A DNA stretch of 64,000 bases from NCBI RefSeq assembly GCF_023283845.1, contig NZ_JAKILC010000011.1, forward strand, positions 62,001-126,000, written 5' to 3'. The notes beneath the pieces were generated by a model, which did not search any database, had not been told where the DNA came from, and worked only from the letters and a program-made list of their open reading frames with translations. Below are positions 52,679 through 63,438 of the stretch, piece by piece. The position numbers and the translations under genes were made by a program. Every line of letters begins with the position of its first letter. Positions within the stretch are counted from its first letter, which is position 1. This DNA comes from Shewanella marinintestina (lineage in GTDB: Bacteria; Pseudomonadota; Gammaproteobacteria; Enterobacterales; Shewanellaceae).

Positions 52679-55522
52679 ATGGCCCAGTTTGATAAGCATG
52701 TTTCTATCGTTGTAGATCCTAAATCCCCTCAAAGTATTACCGCTGCACTTGCTGAGTATCGTCAGCGCTTACAAGACGGCTCAGCGCTGCGCTTAACCAT
52801 GAATTTGATGCTGAATGTGCGGTTTGTTAAGGCGGATGGCTCTGAGTTAACCTTGGACGATGCCGGTGATAATCGTACTTTGGTAGAGCAGGCGATTAAC
52901 GCTTGCCGCTTTGATGAGCAACATGCCTTTATTACTGAACCTGTGGTATTTGCCGCGGCGTTAAACTTGCCTGAATTAATGCCAGAGGTGGTTGCTACGC
53001 TTGAGGCTTTAGTGGCGTTCTCTCGTAGCCGAAATGACTCTAACGATCTTTGGTTAGATGATTGCAACGCCTTTGGTGTCGAAGCGATTTATATGCTGAT
53101 TGAGACCGATGTTGCTTATAGCTCAATGCTTACTCGCTTCCTTGTGCCGTATTGGGATACGCAAACCATGACGGCGCCGCTTTGTTTACTGAGTGGTTTA
53201 GTTGCTAAGCATGGCTGGACGCGGGATTTAATCAAGGCTTATGTTTACTGTGATAGTGCTGAAGTGCGACGTTATTTTTATGAAGACGCTTTTGTTGAAG
53301 AGCAGGGCTGTGACGCCGTGCAAGCAGACTTGTTATCACATCTGAAATCTCACCATGATGACTATCTCTATTTTAAAAGCGAGCTAATAGCGCGGCTGCA
53401 ATCCACGCCTATTTTACAAATGCCAGATGAGTCTAGCTCACTTGCGCAGTTGCTGGTTGAGTATTACAGCACCATGGGTGCATGGCCAGTGGGATGTGAG
53501 CGCTGGGAACTTGAAGATGAGCCAGATGAGTGGAATGACCGAGTTAAGCAACAGCTAATTTGTGGCGTTAAGGTTGAAGATGAAATAACTGCTTTAGCGG
53601 CAACGCTTACCGAGGCTCGTGATGAGTCCACATATTTCTCCGTTGCTGAATCGCAGCGTGGCGAAGTCGAGGATAGTTATCAGCTCTGGAGAGATCTTGA
53701 AGCAGCAGAGATAGCAGCCACTCCAGTTATTGAAGACCTGATCGCTGATAAACCAGAGCCTGAAATTGAACCAGAGCAAGAACTGCCTGCTATTGCTTGG
53801 AATGAAGCAATGGGGCGTAAGATCTTTAGCTGCCTAAACCCAAGAACCGATTTAATTACTCAATCTCGACTTGAGCACCTTAACGCTGAGCTTGGCAATC
53901 GTGACGGCCAAGAGCTTATTTACGCACTGCCATTTATGCCCTTGCATTTAGGTAGCAGTACTTATTTAGCTTTACGCCTACACCAAGATCCAACCGATGA
54001 TGAGCTCATGGCTATTGGCCAGTGGTTTGAGCAACACCTGAGTAAATTGCTGAGTGATTTTGTGCTTAATTTTTGCAGTGTTGCCGATGAAGATAGTGAA
54101 GCACTGCGTCAATGGATTTGCGGTGTAGATCTTGATGCTCATCAAGCTGTTTCTGCCGATATTGATGCTAAAATGATTGAACTAGTGCGCAACAGTTTGG
54201 CAAAAGATGGTGGTAAGTCGGGACCTGAAATCAGTGCTAAACAAGCAGCCTACTGGAACTTGTTTACTTATGATGCAGGTCAGCGCTGCATGTTAACGAT
54301 TTTGCTGCTGCAAAGCGCCAGTCGGTTAACTCAATGCCGCAGTTCAGAGCTACTCACTCCATCAGGAGCCGTTGTTCAGCTTGCCAAGCGTCACTGGCAG
54401 ATGTGGTTAGCTATCGCGCCCCAGCGCACGATTAATCGTATTGTGAAATTTAAAGCTGATTACGGGCTGTATGCGGCGATTAATGATCAAGATGCAGAGG
54501 CATCGCTATTTGATTTATTACAGCAATTCGGTATAACAGACCCCATGCTGGAAGCATTCACATTAATGGCAGATCAACAGGTTGCCGATTATCGTCCAGC
54601 TGATACACGCTTTGCCCAGCGTTACGCTGCCAAGGTTGAGCAGTATGCCGAGTTAGATCCCGCTGACACAAGTATGATTGGTCGCCAGCAACTCAAGCAG
54701 TTCGATGCCTTATTACAAGCGCTTGAGTATTGTCGTGAAGATCAAGTATTGGATTTTTTCCAACATCTTAAAGCACTGAATCCACAGCTTGAACTACCGA
54801 TAATGCCGATGTTTGAGGCTGCTTTGCTTAATACCTTAAAAGAAGGTTTTGAAGACGATAGCGCGCAAATCTTGTATGACAAACTCATGGCTTACTTAGC
54901 TAGTGGCGAAGGCTTAGATAGCTTGAGTCCGCAGGCGCTAAAAATGCCGAAATTGCAGGGTTGGAACCCTTATCCAATGTACCGCGGTAAACTCGGGCCT
55001 GCAGATTTTATCTGGATGCTACCAAGCGAGATGGCAGAGCGCTTAGCCCTGTTTTTAGCGCAGTTAGGTAAGCGCGGCTTGCACTGGTTGGGTCGAAGCT
55101 CTGTCGAGAACGCTTATGTGGCTAGCCTTATTCAAGCTGGCGACATCGCAATGGCAGAGCGTTGGAGTCATGCTGAGGTAGGCAATGAGCGTCACCGAGA
55201 CAGTGACATGGGCGATGCGCTCGATATCGCTAAACAAAACTGGGCGCTTAATTGGCTCGATAAAGCTGGCGTGCCTGAGGCGGCATTGGTGTATTTTGCA
55301 GTGCATGAGGGTTATGAGCAGCAACAATTTGTGTGTAGGTTAGCCGCTGAAAACCGCTTACCAGATCTGCAAGATTGGTTAACTGCTAGCGAGCGGGTGC
55401 AGTTACTGGGGATGCTCCAAGATGCTGAATCATTGCCTGAGGCAACCACGCAGAGCTTTTTACAGGATTGCTCTAATGCTGTGAAACAGTTGGCCAACAA
55501 ACTATTTGGCAGTCGAGATTAA
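52679..55522 (+). CDS. Large unknown cytosolic protein
   Basis: This 947-residue protein has no signal, membrane helix or recognised motif. It is Leu/Ala-rich and mostly helical, with an acidic Pro/Glu linker near 360-372 (PEPEIEPEQELP) that splits an N-terminal third from a long C-terminal helical part. No Walker, nuclease or zinc motif was found. The ATG has AAGGA six bases upstream. It follows the 530-residue protein on the same strand, and both are rich in Asp/Glu and Tyr/Trp, so they may work together. Confidence 0.75.
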   Translation: MAQFDKHVSIVVDPKSPQSITAALAEYRQRLQDGSALRLTMNLMLNVRFVKADGSELTLDDAGDNRTLVEQAINACRFDEQHAFITEPVVFAAALNLPELMPEVVATLEALVAFSRSRNDSNDLWLDDCNAFGVEAIYMLIETDVAYSSMLTRFLVPYWDTQTMTAPLCLLSGLVAKHGWTRDLIKAYVYCDSAEVRRYFYEDAFVEEQGCDAVQADLLSHLKSHHDDYLYFKSELIARLQSTPILQMPDESSSLAQLLVEYYSTMGAWPVGCERWELEDEPDEWNDRVKQQLICGVKVEDEITALAATLTEARDESTYFSVAESQRGEVEDSYQLWRDLEAAEIAATPVIEDLIADKPEPEIEPEQELPAIAWNEAMGRKIFSCLNPRTDLITQSRLEHLNAELGNRDGQELIYALPFMPLHLGSSTYLALRLHQDPTDDELMAIGQWFEQHLSKLLSDFVLNFCSVADEDSEALRQWICGVDLDAHQAVSADIDAKMIELVRNSLAKDGGKSGPEISAKQAAYWNLFTYDAGQRCMLTILLLQSASRLTQCRSSELLTPSGAVVQLAKRHWQMWLAIAPQRTINRIVKFKADYGLYAAINDQDAEASLFDLLQQFGITDPMLEAFTLMADQQVADYRPADTRFAQRYAAKVEQYAELDPADTSMIGRQQLKQFDALLQALEYCREDQVLDFFQHLKALNPQLELPIMPMFEAALLNTLKEGFEDDSAQILYDKLMAYLASGEGLDSLSPQALKMPKLQGWNPYPMYRGKLGPADFIWMLPSEMAERLALFLAQLGKRGLHWLGRSSVENAYVASLIQAGDIAMAERWSHAEVGNERHRDSDMGDALDIAKQNWALNWLDKAGVPEAALVYFAVHEGYEQQQFVCRLAAENRLPDLQDWLTASERVQLLGMLQDAESLPEATTQSFLQDCSNAVKQLANKLFGSRD

Positions 55523-55556
55523 TAACTTACTGCTATTAACCACCGCATGCTATTAA

Positions 55557-55592
55557 TATCAATGAGGGGGCATTGTTACCCCCTCGTTGATA
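55557..55592 (+). terminator. Strong hairpin after the 947-residue gene
   Basis: TATCAATGAGGGGG pairs with CCCCCTCGTTGATA, with one wobble, around an eight-base loop. The T-run is absent, so efficiency is uncertain. Confidence 0.55.
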
Positions 55593-56309
55593 TATGAACT
55601 CTAGGCTTAACGCTTTGCGTTGTATGTTCAGTGATGAAGCAAAGCACTCCAATGTCGTTAGAGCGTTAAAATAGGCAATTAGCACAAAAGTGCAGCGCAT
55701 TTCTCTGTTGAATAAGCCCATTGTTAGCAACTGCGTGTCATCCCCACCAAATGTCTTCTATTATTTGTCGCACAAAACTTAATCTATCCTTATCTATTTT
55801 AGTTTCTTCCTCCTAAACTCGGCCTAAATCCACTAGAAATTTACGTTTCATTTTGTTGACCACACGCAAGGTGACTTTGGTCACACAAATGCCTGCTTGG
55901 TTAACTTTAGTTGACGGTTATGCGGGAGTATTTATTAATTTAGTAACCGTTAAACTTGATTTTGCTATTTTTTAGCATGTTACCCATCCTTGTGAATGGC
56001 TGTTTTAGTAGATGTTTGTCACGTAAATGGCTGAAATTAAGATATGTGCAGCATATTCAACTTTATCTTAGCTAGTTTTGTTCAAAAAAATCTACCGCAT
56101 CGTTTAGGTCACATTTTTTAACTTAGCTATGGGTAAAATGCCCCTCGAAGTAAACAAAACTTAACTGAAATCCGCGAGGCTCTATTCGTTAAGCAAGCAA
56201 AACATAATGCTAGCTAATTAAGAGTAGGTAGTCCGTAGCAGATCAAAAGATCCTGATCCCCCCTGAGCCATTGCAATCTGCCCAGACAGGACACTAAAGG
56301 TAAAATAAA
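55593..56309. promoter_or_regulatory. Intergenic region with a CRP-like site upstream of the DMT transporter
   Basis: GGTGA-CTTTGG-TCACA at 55870-55885 differs from the CRP core TGTGA-N6-TCACA at one base and contains a perfect GTGAC/GTCAC dyad. It lies about 425 bases from the DMT transporter, so a long leader or a distal promoter would be needed. A 64-codon minus-strand frame here looks spurious. Confidence 0.4.
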
Positions 56310-57308
56310 ATGAATATCACCAACAAAGATGTTGTACTAGGATGGACCGCTGCAATCGCAGTGGCTGTGATCTGGGGCGTAACAGGCGTAGTGTCTAAGC
56401 CATTATCTATGGCTGTCGATCCAATGACGTTAGTCTTTTTCCGTTACGTTACTGCTGTAATGGGTTTATCGGTTATTTTCTTCTTTACCTCGCGCAGCAA
56501 GAGCTTAAGCAAAGATCTTGGTGGCTCACTTAAAATAGATAAAAAAGATATCCTAAAAATCGCCCTTTGCGGCATCATAGGTCAAGGCGCTTTCTCGCTG
56601 TTTAACTTCTTATCTTTATCGCACATTGGCGCTACAGAGAACGGCGTTATCCAAGGTATGCAACCATTCGCAACGGTGTTCTTTGGCATGCTATTTATGA
56701 ACTTCCGCATGAACAAGCTGCAGTGGGGCGCGTTTATCGCATCAGCTTTGTGTATCTACGCCATGAGTGTAGGGCCGACGAATAGTATTGAGGGCGGTAC
56801 ACCGCTATTAGGCTACGTGTTTGTAACTTGTTCTATGTTATCACTTGCTTGGACTGCTCACTTACGTGCTAGCCTGGCAGACAAATACGGTTCGGTAGTG
56901 TCTATGCTGTACCAGTACATCTCAGTTGCGGTAATGGGTTTCTTTGTCGTGATGGCAATGGGCCTAGACTTAAGCCAAATCTTTATCATCTTAGACAGTC
57001 CACTATTACTAGGTTTACTTATCTTCTTGGGTACGGGGATCTCTGGTGGTAGTTACTTAATTCAGCTTTACTCTTTTAAGCGTATCGGTGTTGAAAAAGC
57101 CACTATGGCGCTAAACCTAATGCCACTGGTTGGCTACATGGTAGCGGTATTGACACTAGGCGAGCAGATGGAACTAAGCAAAACCATTATTGTGACGCTA
57201 ATTGTAGTGGCGCTGTATGTATTCACTAAATGTGAAACTAAAGCTACCCCAGCTGTAATTAATGACGCTGATAAAGAGGCTGTGCCGCTGAAAGCTCAAA
57301 AGGCATAA
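56310..57308 (+). CDS. DMT-superfamily (EamA) transporter
   Basis: This 332-residue inner-membrane protein has ten helices in two EamA repeats. The first repeat has the family opening AVAVIWGVTGVVSKPL and the FRYVTAVMGL segment, the second SLAWTAHLRASLADKYG and SLFNFLSLSHIG-like packing. It ends with a polar cytosolic tail. Substrates of this family are diverse (amino acids, metabolites), so none is named. A long upstream region and a strong terminator make it a separate unit. Confidence 0.88.
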   Translation: MNITNKDVVLGWTAAIAVAVIWGVTGVVSKPLSMAVDPMTLVFFRYVTAVMGLSVIFFFTSRSKSLSKDLGGSLKIDKKDILKIALCGIIGQGAFSLFNFLSLSHIGATENGVIQGMQPFATVFFGMLFMNFRMNKLQWGAFIASALCIYAMSVGPTNSIEGGTPLLGYVFVTCSMLSLAWTAHLRASLADKYGSVVSMLYQYISVAVMGFFVVMAMGLDLSQIFIILDSPLLLGLLIFLGTGISGGSYLIQLYSFKRIGVEKATMALNLMPLVGYMVAVLTLGEQMELSKTIIVTLIVVALYVFTKCETKATPAVINDADKEAVPLKAQKA

Positions 57309-57348
57309 GATTCTCGTTAGTTATTATTCCCCCCAAGTTCCCAACCTT

Positions 57349-57386
57349 TATCCCCCGTAGGCTAACCACCTAGGGGGATTTTTATT
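57349..57386 (+). terminator. Terminator after the DMT transporter gene
   Basis: ATCCCCCGTAGG pairs with CCTAGGGGGAT with one mismatch and is followed by TTTTTATT. Confidence 0.85.
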
Positions 57387-58482
57387 GTGTTAAATAACAA
57401 ACTATAGCCTTTAGTTAATGCATAGAGCCTATGCACAAAGCTAGGTATTAATAGTCAATATCTATGTAAGTTTGGTGTAGCGCTTAACCCTATCTCCTAA
57501 GCTAAGGCTTGAAATAAGCCTAATAGCTAACAGTGCTATAAATTGGTGCTGTTAACTAAGCTTATTCAGTAAAGTGTTTTCAGTTAGTCGCTGATAAATG
57601 CACTTTCAATAAAATGCTTGTGACAAAGTACTCTTAATAAAAGACTCGCAACAAAACGCTCTCATTAAGGTGCTCTCTTTTCTATTTTTAGACTTCCTAT
57701 ACTCAGTAATTGGCCATTATGAATCGCTGCTTGGGCGGCTGCTTAATGGCCTGAGCTTGTCGGTTATGATTAACCACAGCCTATATTACTGAGGCTGAGT
57801 TCAATTTAAAGTGAGGATAACAGTCGCAGGGCACTTGGTATTAGAGATTGGCGAATATCAACAAGGGTTGAGCTAATGGCTTTATAAATGCCTCTTGGTA
57901 ACCTTAACGCTTCATTTTACTATCCTATTTAATTATTCATTTTTCTGGCCTTTTAACAGTTTAGTTTTGCTGTTTCATATCCTCTGTTTAGTCATTTTAT
58001 TTGGCTGCTTTAATTGTCCTTAAAAAACCTTTAAGACCCAATTAAGGTTTTAAGGCGGATGAGTGAGTCTTCCTGTTGCCGTGCATCTGCTTTTACCTAC
58101 CTCTTTATAGATATTGTTTCGCAAGCCCTTATCCCTACTCGCTTTGCAAGAAATACAAAATTATCGCTGTGTGTTTTATCGGCTGTTTTTGCAATTTTTT
58201 TTGGCGTTAAAAAAGCTGAAAGCTGTATTTTTATATCTAAAAAGATCTATCCACTATCTTTTAAGTCTCTGTTTTAAAAGATTAATGTGTTTTTTATATC
58301 TAATCGGTTCTGATGGATTTTTAAGTGTGCAGTAGCGCAGATTTTTACTGTTTTTTATATGGAAAATAGGTGTCGCTCAGTTGTTTAGCTCAATCGGTGA
58401 ACGGTTAGTTTTTAAAAATGTGTGCCGCTATAGGCCCACAAAAAACAGTGAAAAAATAAAATAATATAAGTAGGAGTGAATG
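57387..58482. promoter_or_regulatory. Long AT-rich region upstream of sirA copy 2
   Basis: About 1.1 kb without a convincing gene. At 58357-58388 it holds the 32-base element shared with sirA copy 1. AGGAG at 58472-58476 serves the sirA start. Near 57565-57680 there is a degenerate, loosely periodic run of motifs like AATAAAATGC and AAAGTACTC. Two overlapping frames at 58059-58335 lack a good start context. No divergent heme-lyase gene is present, unlike cluster 1. Confidence 0.5.
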
Positions 58483-60513
58483 ATGAGACGGTGGAAACAC
58501 AAGGTAGCATTAAGCGTGCTGTTTTGTTTTGGTGCCATTGCCAATGCGAACGCTGCTGGAAAATATGACAGCATCCCTCAGATGGGTAAAACCGCTAAAG
58601 GGGCTATTTCTGAATATAACGGTATGCAACAAGTTAACGGTGTGAAAACGCTGCAAGACTATATCGTTCAAGAAGAAGAGTTATTCGATTATTTATTTGA
58701 GAACCACCCAGTATTCAAATATCAGCAAGCCGGTAACTTGATTGGTGATTACCATATCAGTGACCGTGGTGAAGAGTATTTAGATACTGGCCACAGCCCT
58801 AACTATAGTGAGCGTGTTGGCGCACCTCGCGCGGTTCAGTACCGTTTAGGTGCTAAATCAATTCTAGATTATCCAAACAATTTCGTTGGTCCAGAGAAGT
58901 GTGCTGAATGTCACGCGACTCAATACGAGAAGTGGCAGCGTTCGCGTCACGCTCAAACAATTCGTTTCCCAGGTGAACACCCTGAAGTGGATAACGACAT
59001 TGAAAAGACCATGTATAACACTAAAGACACGTCCATTTTGCCAGACGGTATTACACCAGACATGATCTATGCAACTGTTGGTACACCTCGTACTAAATAC
59101 GGTTTCATCGATGCATGGTTAGTACGTGGTACTTACCACATCAGAGACGGTTTATTACGCGACGGTACCGGTAAAATGGTAGCGGGTGCTAACCAGTTCT
59201 CTCGTGGTTGGGCTGAATGGTTAACACCAGAAATGTCTAAGAAAATTAACGATGTTATCCCAGAATTCCCAACAACCTTAGCAGGTTTCGGTGGTTCAGG
59301 TTCGCACCAGCAAGGTATGAGTTCATACGGTGCTAAGTACGAAAAAGAGATGTTGTTCCAACCAGCAAGTTCTTACTGTGAAGTTTGTCATACGTTCAAG
59401 TTTGACTTCCAAAACAAGCAAGAATTCTTCGATGCGTTAGGTGATCCTAAGAAACTTCAAGAGCACACGATTTCTCGTGGTATCGCTTGTGAAGAGTGTC
59501 ATGGCGCGGGTGGTCACTTAGATGGCGGTACTGGCGGTATGCAGTCTAACTGTGAACGTTGTCACCAACGATTCCAGTACGACCCAACACTTGCTGACAC
59601 GCCTCAAGCACAAGAAAAGCGTGAATACGCTTTTGGTGTGAAGATGAAGTCACTATGTCCATCATGTGGTACTGAAGGTTCACAGATGTATAACTCTGTG
59701 CACTACGAGAAGGGCATGCGTTGTACTACATGTCACGATCCACACGAAGTGACTGATGGTGATTGGAAGTCAGGCTTCACTACGCCAAAGCTGAAGAAAG
59801 ACTGTAAAGACTGTCACGAAGCACAGACGTTGATTGCTGAAAATTCAGATACACACAACCAGCAAACTTGTCAAAGCTGTCACATGCCTAACATGGGTAG
59901 CTGTGAAAACTTCAAGGCACTGCAGTTCCCTGACCAAGCTGGTTTCGACGCAGTACGTAAGTCACATATGTGGAAGATCCAGGTTGATCCAACACTGAAG
60001 ACACTAAACCCACCAGAAGGTGAACCACGTACTCAAGGTCCTAAGGCTGGTAAAGGTTGGACTGTTGCTAAGAACGAAGAAGGTCGCTCATACCTAGACT
60101 TAATGTGGTCTTGTGCTCGTACCTCTATCTCTGACCACGACGTGGTAGAGAACAAAGGTTGTCACAGCCAGTTCCAGTCTGAACTTGAAAAAGGCCTACA
60201 TTACGAAGACCAGTTAGAGATCTACGGTGAAGTAATGAAGATGCAAACTCCTGTTAAAGAAGTTTTCGCGAAAGTTGAACAAGCTCTTGTACGTATCGAC
60301 CAGCTATTAGAAGTGACTAAGTTGTCTACTGAAGACAAGACTCAAGTTCTAATGCTAGCTGAGAAAGCTGCAGAGACTGTTGATCTAATCAAGAAAGACG
60401 GTTCTTGGGGTGTGCATGGCTTCCGTTATAGCCAGAAGCGTCTAGATGCTGCACTAACGTATGTTACGCAAGCGCAAAATATTCTAGATGGAACAGGTTA
60501 CGCAGCTAAATAA
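58483..60513 (+). CDS. sirA: Octaheme c-type sulfite reductase SirA (MccA type), copy 2
   Basis: This 676-residue paralog has exactly the length of copy 1. It keeps the Sec signal, seven CXXCH sites (CAECH, CEVCH, CEECH, CERCH, CTTCH, CKDCH, CQSCH), the CX15CH site, CPSC and the later MGSCENF cysteine. Differences cluster in the N-terminal third (for example ERVGAPRAV for KRVGRPSAV) and in the region between hemes. The start has AGGAG six bases upstream. It heads the second cluster. Confidence 0.95.
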   Translation: MRRWKHKVALSVLFCFGAIANANAAGKYDSIPQMGKTAKGAISEYNGMQQVNGVKTLQDYIVQEEELFDYLFENHPVFKYQQAGNLIGDYHISDRGEEYLDTGHSPNYSERVGAPRAVQYRLGAKSILDYPNNFVGPEKCAECHATQYEKWQRSRHAQTIRFPGEHPEVDNDIEKTMYNTKDTSILPDGITPDMIYATVGTPRTKYGFIDAWLVRGTYHIRDGLLRDGTGKMVAGANQFSRGWAEWLTPEMSKKINDVIPEFPTTLAGFGGSGSHQQGMSSYGAKYEKEMLFQPASSYCEVCHTFKFDFQNKQEFFDALGDPKKLQEHTISRGIACEECHGAGGHLDGGTGGMQSNCERCHQRFQYDPTLADTPQAQEKREYAFGVKMKSLCPSCGTEGSQMYNSVHYEKGMRCTTCHDPHEVTDGDWKSGFTTPKLKKDCKDCHEAQTLIAENSDTHNQQTCQSCHMPNMGSCENFKALQFPDQAGFDAVRKSHMWKIQVDPTLKTLNPPEGEPRTQGPKAGKGWTVAKNEEGRSYLDLMWSCARTSISDHDVVENKGCHSQFQSELEKGLHYEDQLEIYGEVMKMQTPVKEVFAKVEQALVRIDQLLEVTKLSTEDKTQVLMLAEKAAETVDLIKKDGSWGVHGFRYSQKRLDAALTYVTQAQNILDGTGYAAK

Positions 60514-60532
60514 GCCGCATAACTAGTTAACC

Positions 60533-60569
60533 GCCTCGGCATGCATTGCACTGCAATAATTGCCGAGGC
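60533..60569 (+). other. Hairpin between sirA copy 2 and its rhodanese gene
   Basis: GCCTCGGCA pairs with TGCCGAGGC around a 19-base loop. The position and stem length match the hairpin of cluster 1, while the sequence differs. Confidence 0.65.
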
Positions 60570-60583
60570 AATAGAGAGAAAAG

Positions 60584-61015
60584 ATGATGAAAAAAGCACT
60601 GGGTCAAATTCTGTTAAGCCTGACGTTAATTACAAGTTCTGCCAGCTGTCTAGCAGGTGGTGGTTCTGAGATGGCACCTGCTCATCGTTATGAACATCAG
60701 CTTGCGACTATCAGCATGATGGAAGCTGAGTCTTTAGTCGGCAAGGAAGGGGTATATTTCTTTGATGTGAATACGCTAGAGCTTTGGGCTGAAGGTTTCA
60801 TTCCAGGTGCGATTTACTTCAACGTTAAAGAGTGGAAAAAGCTACTGCCAGCTAAGAAAGATGCAGTGATGGTGTTTTATTGCGCCAATCGCCTGTGTAA
60901 CGCCAGCGAAATTGCTGCGCATGAGGCGATGAAGATGGGTTACACCAATGTTCTGCAGATGCCTGATGGCATTTATGGGTGGCGCTTATCGAACCGAGTA
61001 ACAGAAAAGCCATAA
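60584..61015 (+). CDS. Periplasmic single-domain rhodanese-like protein, copy 2
   Basis: This 143-residue protein parallels the cluster 1 rhodanese: the Sec signal ends at LAG, followed by EMAPAHRYEHQ and the core VYFFDVNTLELWAEGFIPGA. The loop YCANRLCNAS keeps both cysteines, and the end WRLSNRVTEKP is nearly identical. AGAGAG five bases before the first ATG supports that start. Its conservation in both clusters argues for a role in SirA function rather than a chance neighbour. Confidence 0.9.
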   Translation: MMKKALGQILLSLTLITSSASCLAGGGSEMAPAHRYEHQLATISMMEAESLVGKEGVYFFDVNTLELWAEGFIPGAIYFNVKEWKKLLPAKKDAVMVFYCANRLCNASEIAAHEAMKMGYTNVLQMPDGIYGWRLSNRVTEKP

Positions 61016-61075
61016 CAGCCGGATGTTGGGTCATAAACGTAATACGTAGCAAATTGATTTAAAGAGATAATTATT

Positions 61076-61861
61076 ATGAAAACATTTACAAAAACTACCC
61101 TAGCTGTTGTGACAGGTTTCACCCTGTTTATGTCTGCCAACTCAATGGCCGCAACCGAGCTGACTTCTGATGTACAAAAAGAGTCTTACAGTATCGGTGC
61201 TTCTTTAGGTAAATATATCTCTGGCCAAATCTACAGCCAAACAGAGCTTGGTGCAGAAGTAGACGTAGACCTTGTTATTGAAGGTGTGGTGGATGCACTT
61301 AAAAACAATCCACAGTTTTCAGATGAAGAAATTCTCACTTTCCTAAACCAGCGCGCAGAGATCCTTAACACGGCTCGTGAAGCCGCTGAGGCTAAAATTG
61401 CCCTAGCTAACGTTACTGCCGGTAATGAATATTTAGCTGAAAACAAAAATAAAGATGGCGTAAAAGAGACAGAGTCTGGTCTGCAATACCAAGTGATTTC
61501 TGAAGGCGAAGGTCGTAAGCCTAACCCACAAGACGTAGTGACCGTGCATTACAAAGGTTTCTTGATCGACGGTACTGAGTTTGATGACTCTCACAAGCGT
61601 AACGAGCCAAACCGCTTTGCATTAATGAGCGTCATTGAAGGCTGGCAAGAAGGCATTCCGTTGATGAACGAAGGCTCAACTTACAAGTTTGCTATTCCTG
61701 CTGCTCTTGCCTACGGCGACAAGCAAGTTGGCATTATCCCACCGCAATCAACATTAGTGTTTGAAGTTGAGCTAGTGAAAGTGGAAGCACCAGGTGATAA
61801 CGCACATGGTATGGGCTTAAGCGGTATGGGTATGGGCGGCATGATGGGCGGCGGTCACTAA
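61076..61861 (+). CDS. Periplasmic FKBP-type peptidyl-prolyl isomerase with Met/Gly-rich tail, copy 2
   Basis: This 261-residue paralog keeps the signal (ending SMA), the dimerisation domain (SYSIGASLGKYISGQI) and the FKBP domain with VTVHYKGFLIDGTEFDD and FAIPAALAYGDKQVGIIPPQSTLVFEVEL. The tail HGMGLSGMGMGGMMGGGH again carries Met, Gly and a terminal His. Retention of this tail across two diverged copies suggests that it is functional. Confidence 0.92.
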   Translation: MKTFTKTTLAVVTGFTLFMSANSMAATELTSDVQKESYSIGASLGKYISGQIYSQTELGAEVDVDLVIEGVVDALKNNPQFSDEEILTFLNQRAEILNTAREAAEAKIALANVTAGNEYLAENKNKDGVKETESGLQYQVISEGEGRKPNPQDVVTVHYKGFLIDGTEFDDSHKRNEPNRFALMSVIEGWQEGIPLMNEGSTYKFAIPAALAYGDKQVGIIPPQSTLVFEVELVKVEAPGDNAHGMGLSGMGMGGMMGGGH

Positions 61862-61949
61862 TTGCTGCACTTAACACGATAGTGTTAAGCAAGTTTTTAC
61901 AGTTAGTTTTTAAGTCAGTTTTTAAGTTTGTCGTTTGTAGAGAGTCATT

Positions 61950-62663
61950 ATGAATAGTTTAGCTATCGGTATTACTGTCACCCTATGTGCAGTTATCACC
62001 TTAATTTGGCGTCATCATCACTCTAGTCAAAAGTATGGTGTAACCCCGATAGCTAACCTTGGCGAAGATGGAATAGATGAGCACTCCGTCAACGTTAAGG
62101 CACCAGTGGTGCTATCTGTAGTGCTCTTTACAACGACAATATTAATTTACTCACAATTAGGCCATTTCAATGGTTGGAACAAAGGAGTGGTAGACACCAA
62201 TATTGATTATCTGATCACCGCAGAAATCAATAAAAACGCAAAGAAAGTAAATGAGCAACCTAGCAATGAAATTGCATTATTAAATTTGGCTCAATCCTAC
62301 GTGGATGGCGGCCTATATAGCGAGTCAGTGCAAACCCTTAATGACTTACTTACTCTGTCAGGCGATAGCGCTAGCGTACTCGGTATGAAAGCCAATGCTA
62401 TGTATTACCGCGACAAACGAGAGATGAGTTTAGACGTTAATTTAGTTATCGCCAGAGCATTAGCCTTGGATGAATACGAACCACAGTCTCGGCTATTACT
62501 TGCCAACCATGCTTACCTTAATGGCGAGTTTGAATCAGCCATTAAGCAATGGTTGAAGCTACTCGAAAGCGACAATCCAAGCGTAAATCGAGCCTCAATT
62601 AATAATGCAATTTTACGAGCCGAGCAAAAAATAGCTAATCGTTCAGTGGCTGCATCTGAGTAA
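61950..62663 (+). CDS. Membrane-anchored TPR protein, CcmI/NrfG-like, copy 2
   Basis: This 237-residue protein has the same plan as its cluster 1 counterpart: two N-terminal membrane helices and TPR units with NEIALLNLAQSYVDGGLYSESVQTLNDLL and SVLGMKANAMYYRDKR. The N-terminal soluble loop between helices is different in sequence. It presumably binds SirA copy 2 during heme attachment. Confidence 0.85.
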   Translation: MNSLAIGITVTLCAVITLIWRHHHSSQKYGVTPIANLGEDGIDEHSVNVKAPVVLSVVLFTTTILIYSQLGHFNGWNKGVVDTNIDYLITAEINKNAKKVNEQPSNEIALLNLAQSYVDGGLYSESVQTLNDLLTLSGDSASVLGMKANAMYYRDKREMSLDVNLVIARALALDEYEPQSRLLLANHAYLNGEFESAIKQWLKLLESDNPSVNRASINNAILRAEQKIANRSVAASE

Positions 62664-62725
62664 AGTCACGTAAAACCTAATAAGTATAAATATATCAGTA
62701 AAATAGCTGATAGCTGGAGGATGCT

Positions 62726-63436
62726 GTGAGTGAAAATATAGAGAGACGGAGGTTCCTTAAGTGCTTAGGAGCCAGCTCTTTGATAATAGCGCCCTTAGGG
62801 TGCAGTTCTGTCAAAGAGGGTGAGTCAGATGCAAGCAAGCCCCATTATGCGATGGTGTTTGATCAAAACAAATGTACTGGCTGCGGCGAGTGTAAAGAAG
62901 CCTGTAATTTAGCTAACCACTTGCCTGAAGGTAAGTCGAGACTGCTAATGGAACAGCATTCAGGTGGCGTAGAAGGGCAGCCTTGTCCACACTGCGGTAA
63001 AACCACAGAATGTGGCTGTGAACGTAAGTTTGTCCGTGTCTCATGTCAGCAATGTAAGAACGCACCTTGTGTCACCGTTTGCCCAACAGGCGCGGCGCAC
63101 AGAGATGAGAAGACTGGCATTGTGACTATGGACGCAGCTAAGTGTGCAGGTTGTAAATACTGTATTGCCGCTTGCCCATATGACGCACGTTATATTAATA
63201 AAGAAACCGATGTTGCCGACAATTGTGACTTCTGCCTAAACAGTAAACTTGCCATTGGTGAGCTACCTGCTTGCGTACAGAAGTGTCGTTATGACGCACT
63301 TGTATTTGGTGATATCAACGACCCGACATCCTATATCAGTAAGTTACTACGAGTAAAAGATTCTGTGCGCATTAAGCCGGGATTTGGTACGGAACCAAGC
63401 TTACGTTATATACCTATTGTTAAGCAGGGAGTATAG
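62726..63436 (+). CDS. sirC: SirC, four-cluster [4Fe-4S] electron carrier, copy 2
   Basis: This 236-residue paralog has RRRFLKCLGASS with an extra cysteine after the twin arginines, then a lipobox-like LGC, and all four iron-sulfur cysteine groups (CTGCGECKEAC, CPHC to CQQCKNAPCVTVCP, CAGCKYCIAACP, CDFC to CVQKC). GTG is the start after GGAGG. The 5' end is almost identical to copy 1. It precedes sirD by two bases, as in cluster 1. Confidence 0.93.
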   Translation: MSENIERRRFLKCLGASSLIIAPLGCSSVKEGESDASKPHYAMVFDQNKCTGCGECKEACNLANHLPEGKSRLLMEQHSGGVEGQPCPHCGKTTECGCERKFVRVSCQQCKNAPCVTVCPTGAAHRDEKTGIVTMDAAKCAGCKYCIAACPYDARYINKETDVADNCDFCLNSKLAIGELPACVQKCRYDALVFGDINDPTSYISKLLRVKDSVRIKPGFGTEPSLRYIPIVKQGV

Positions 63437-63438
63437 AT

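Noticed and set aside
58059-58335. Overlapping 72- and 73-codon frames upstream of sirA copy 2
   Set aside because: They are AT-rich, overlap each other, lack good ribosome-binding sites and lie where the sirA promoter is expected.
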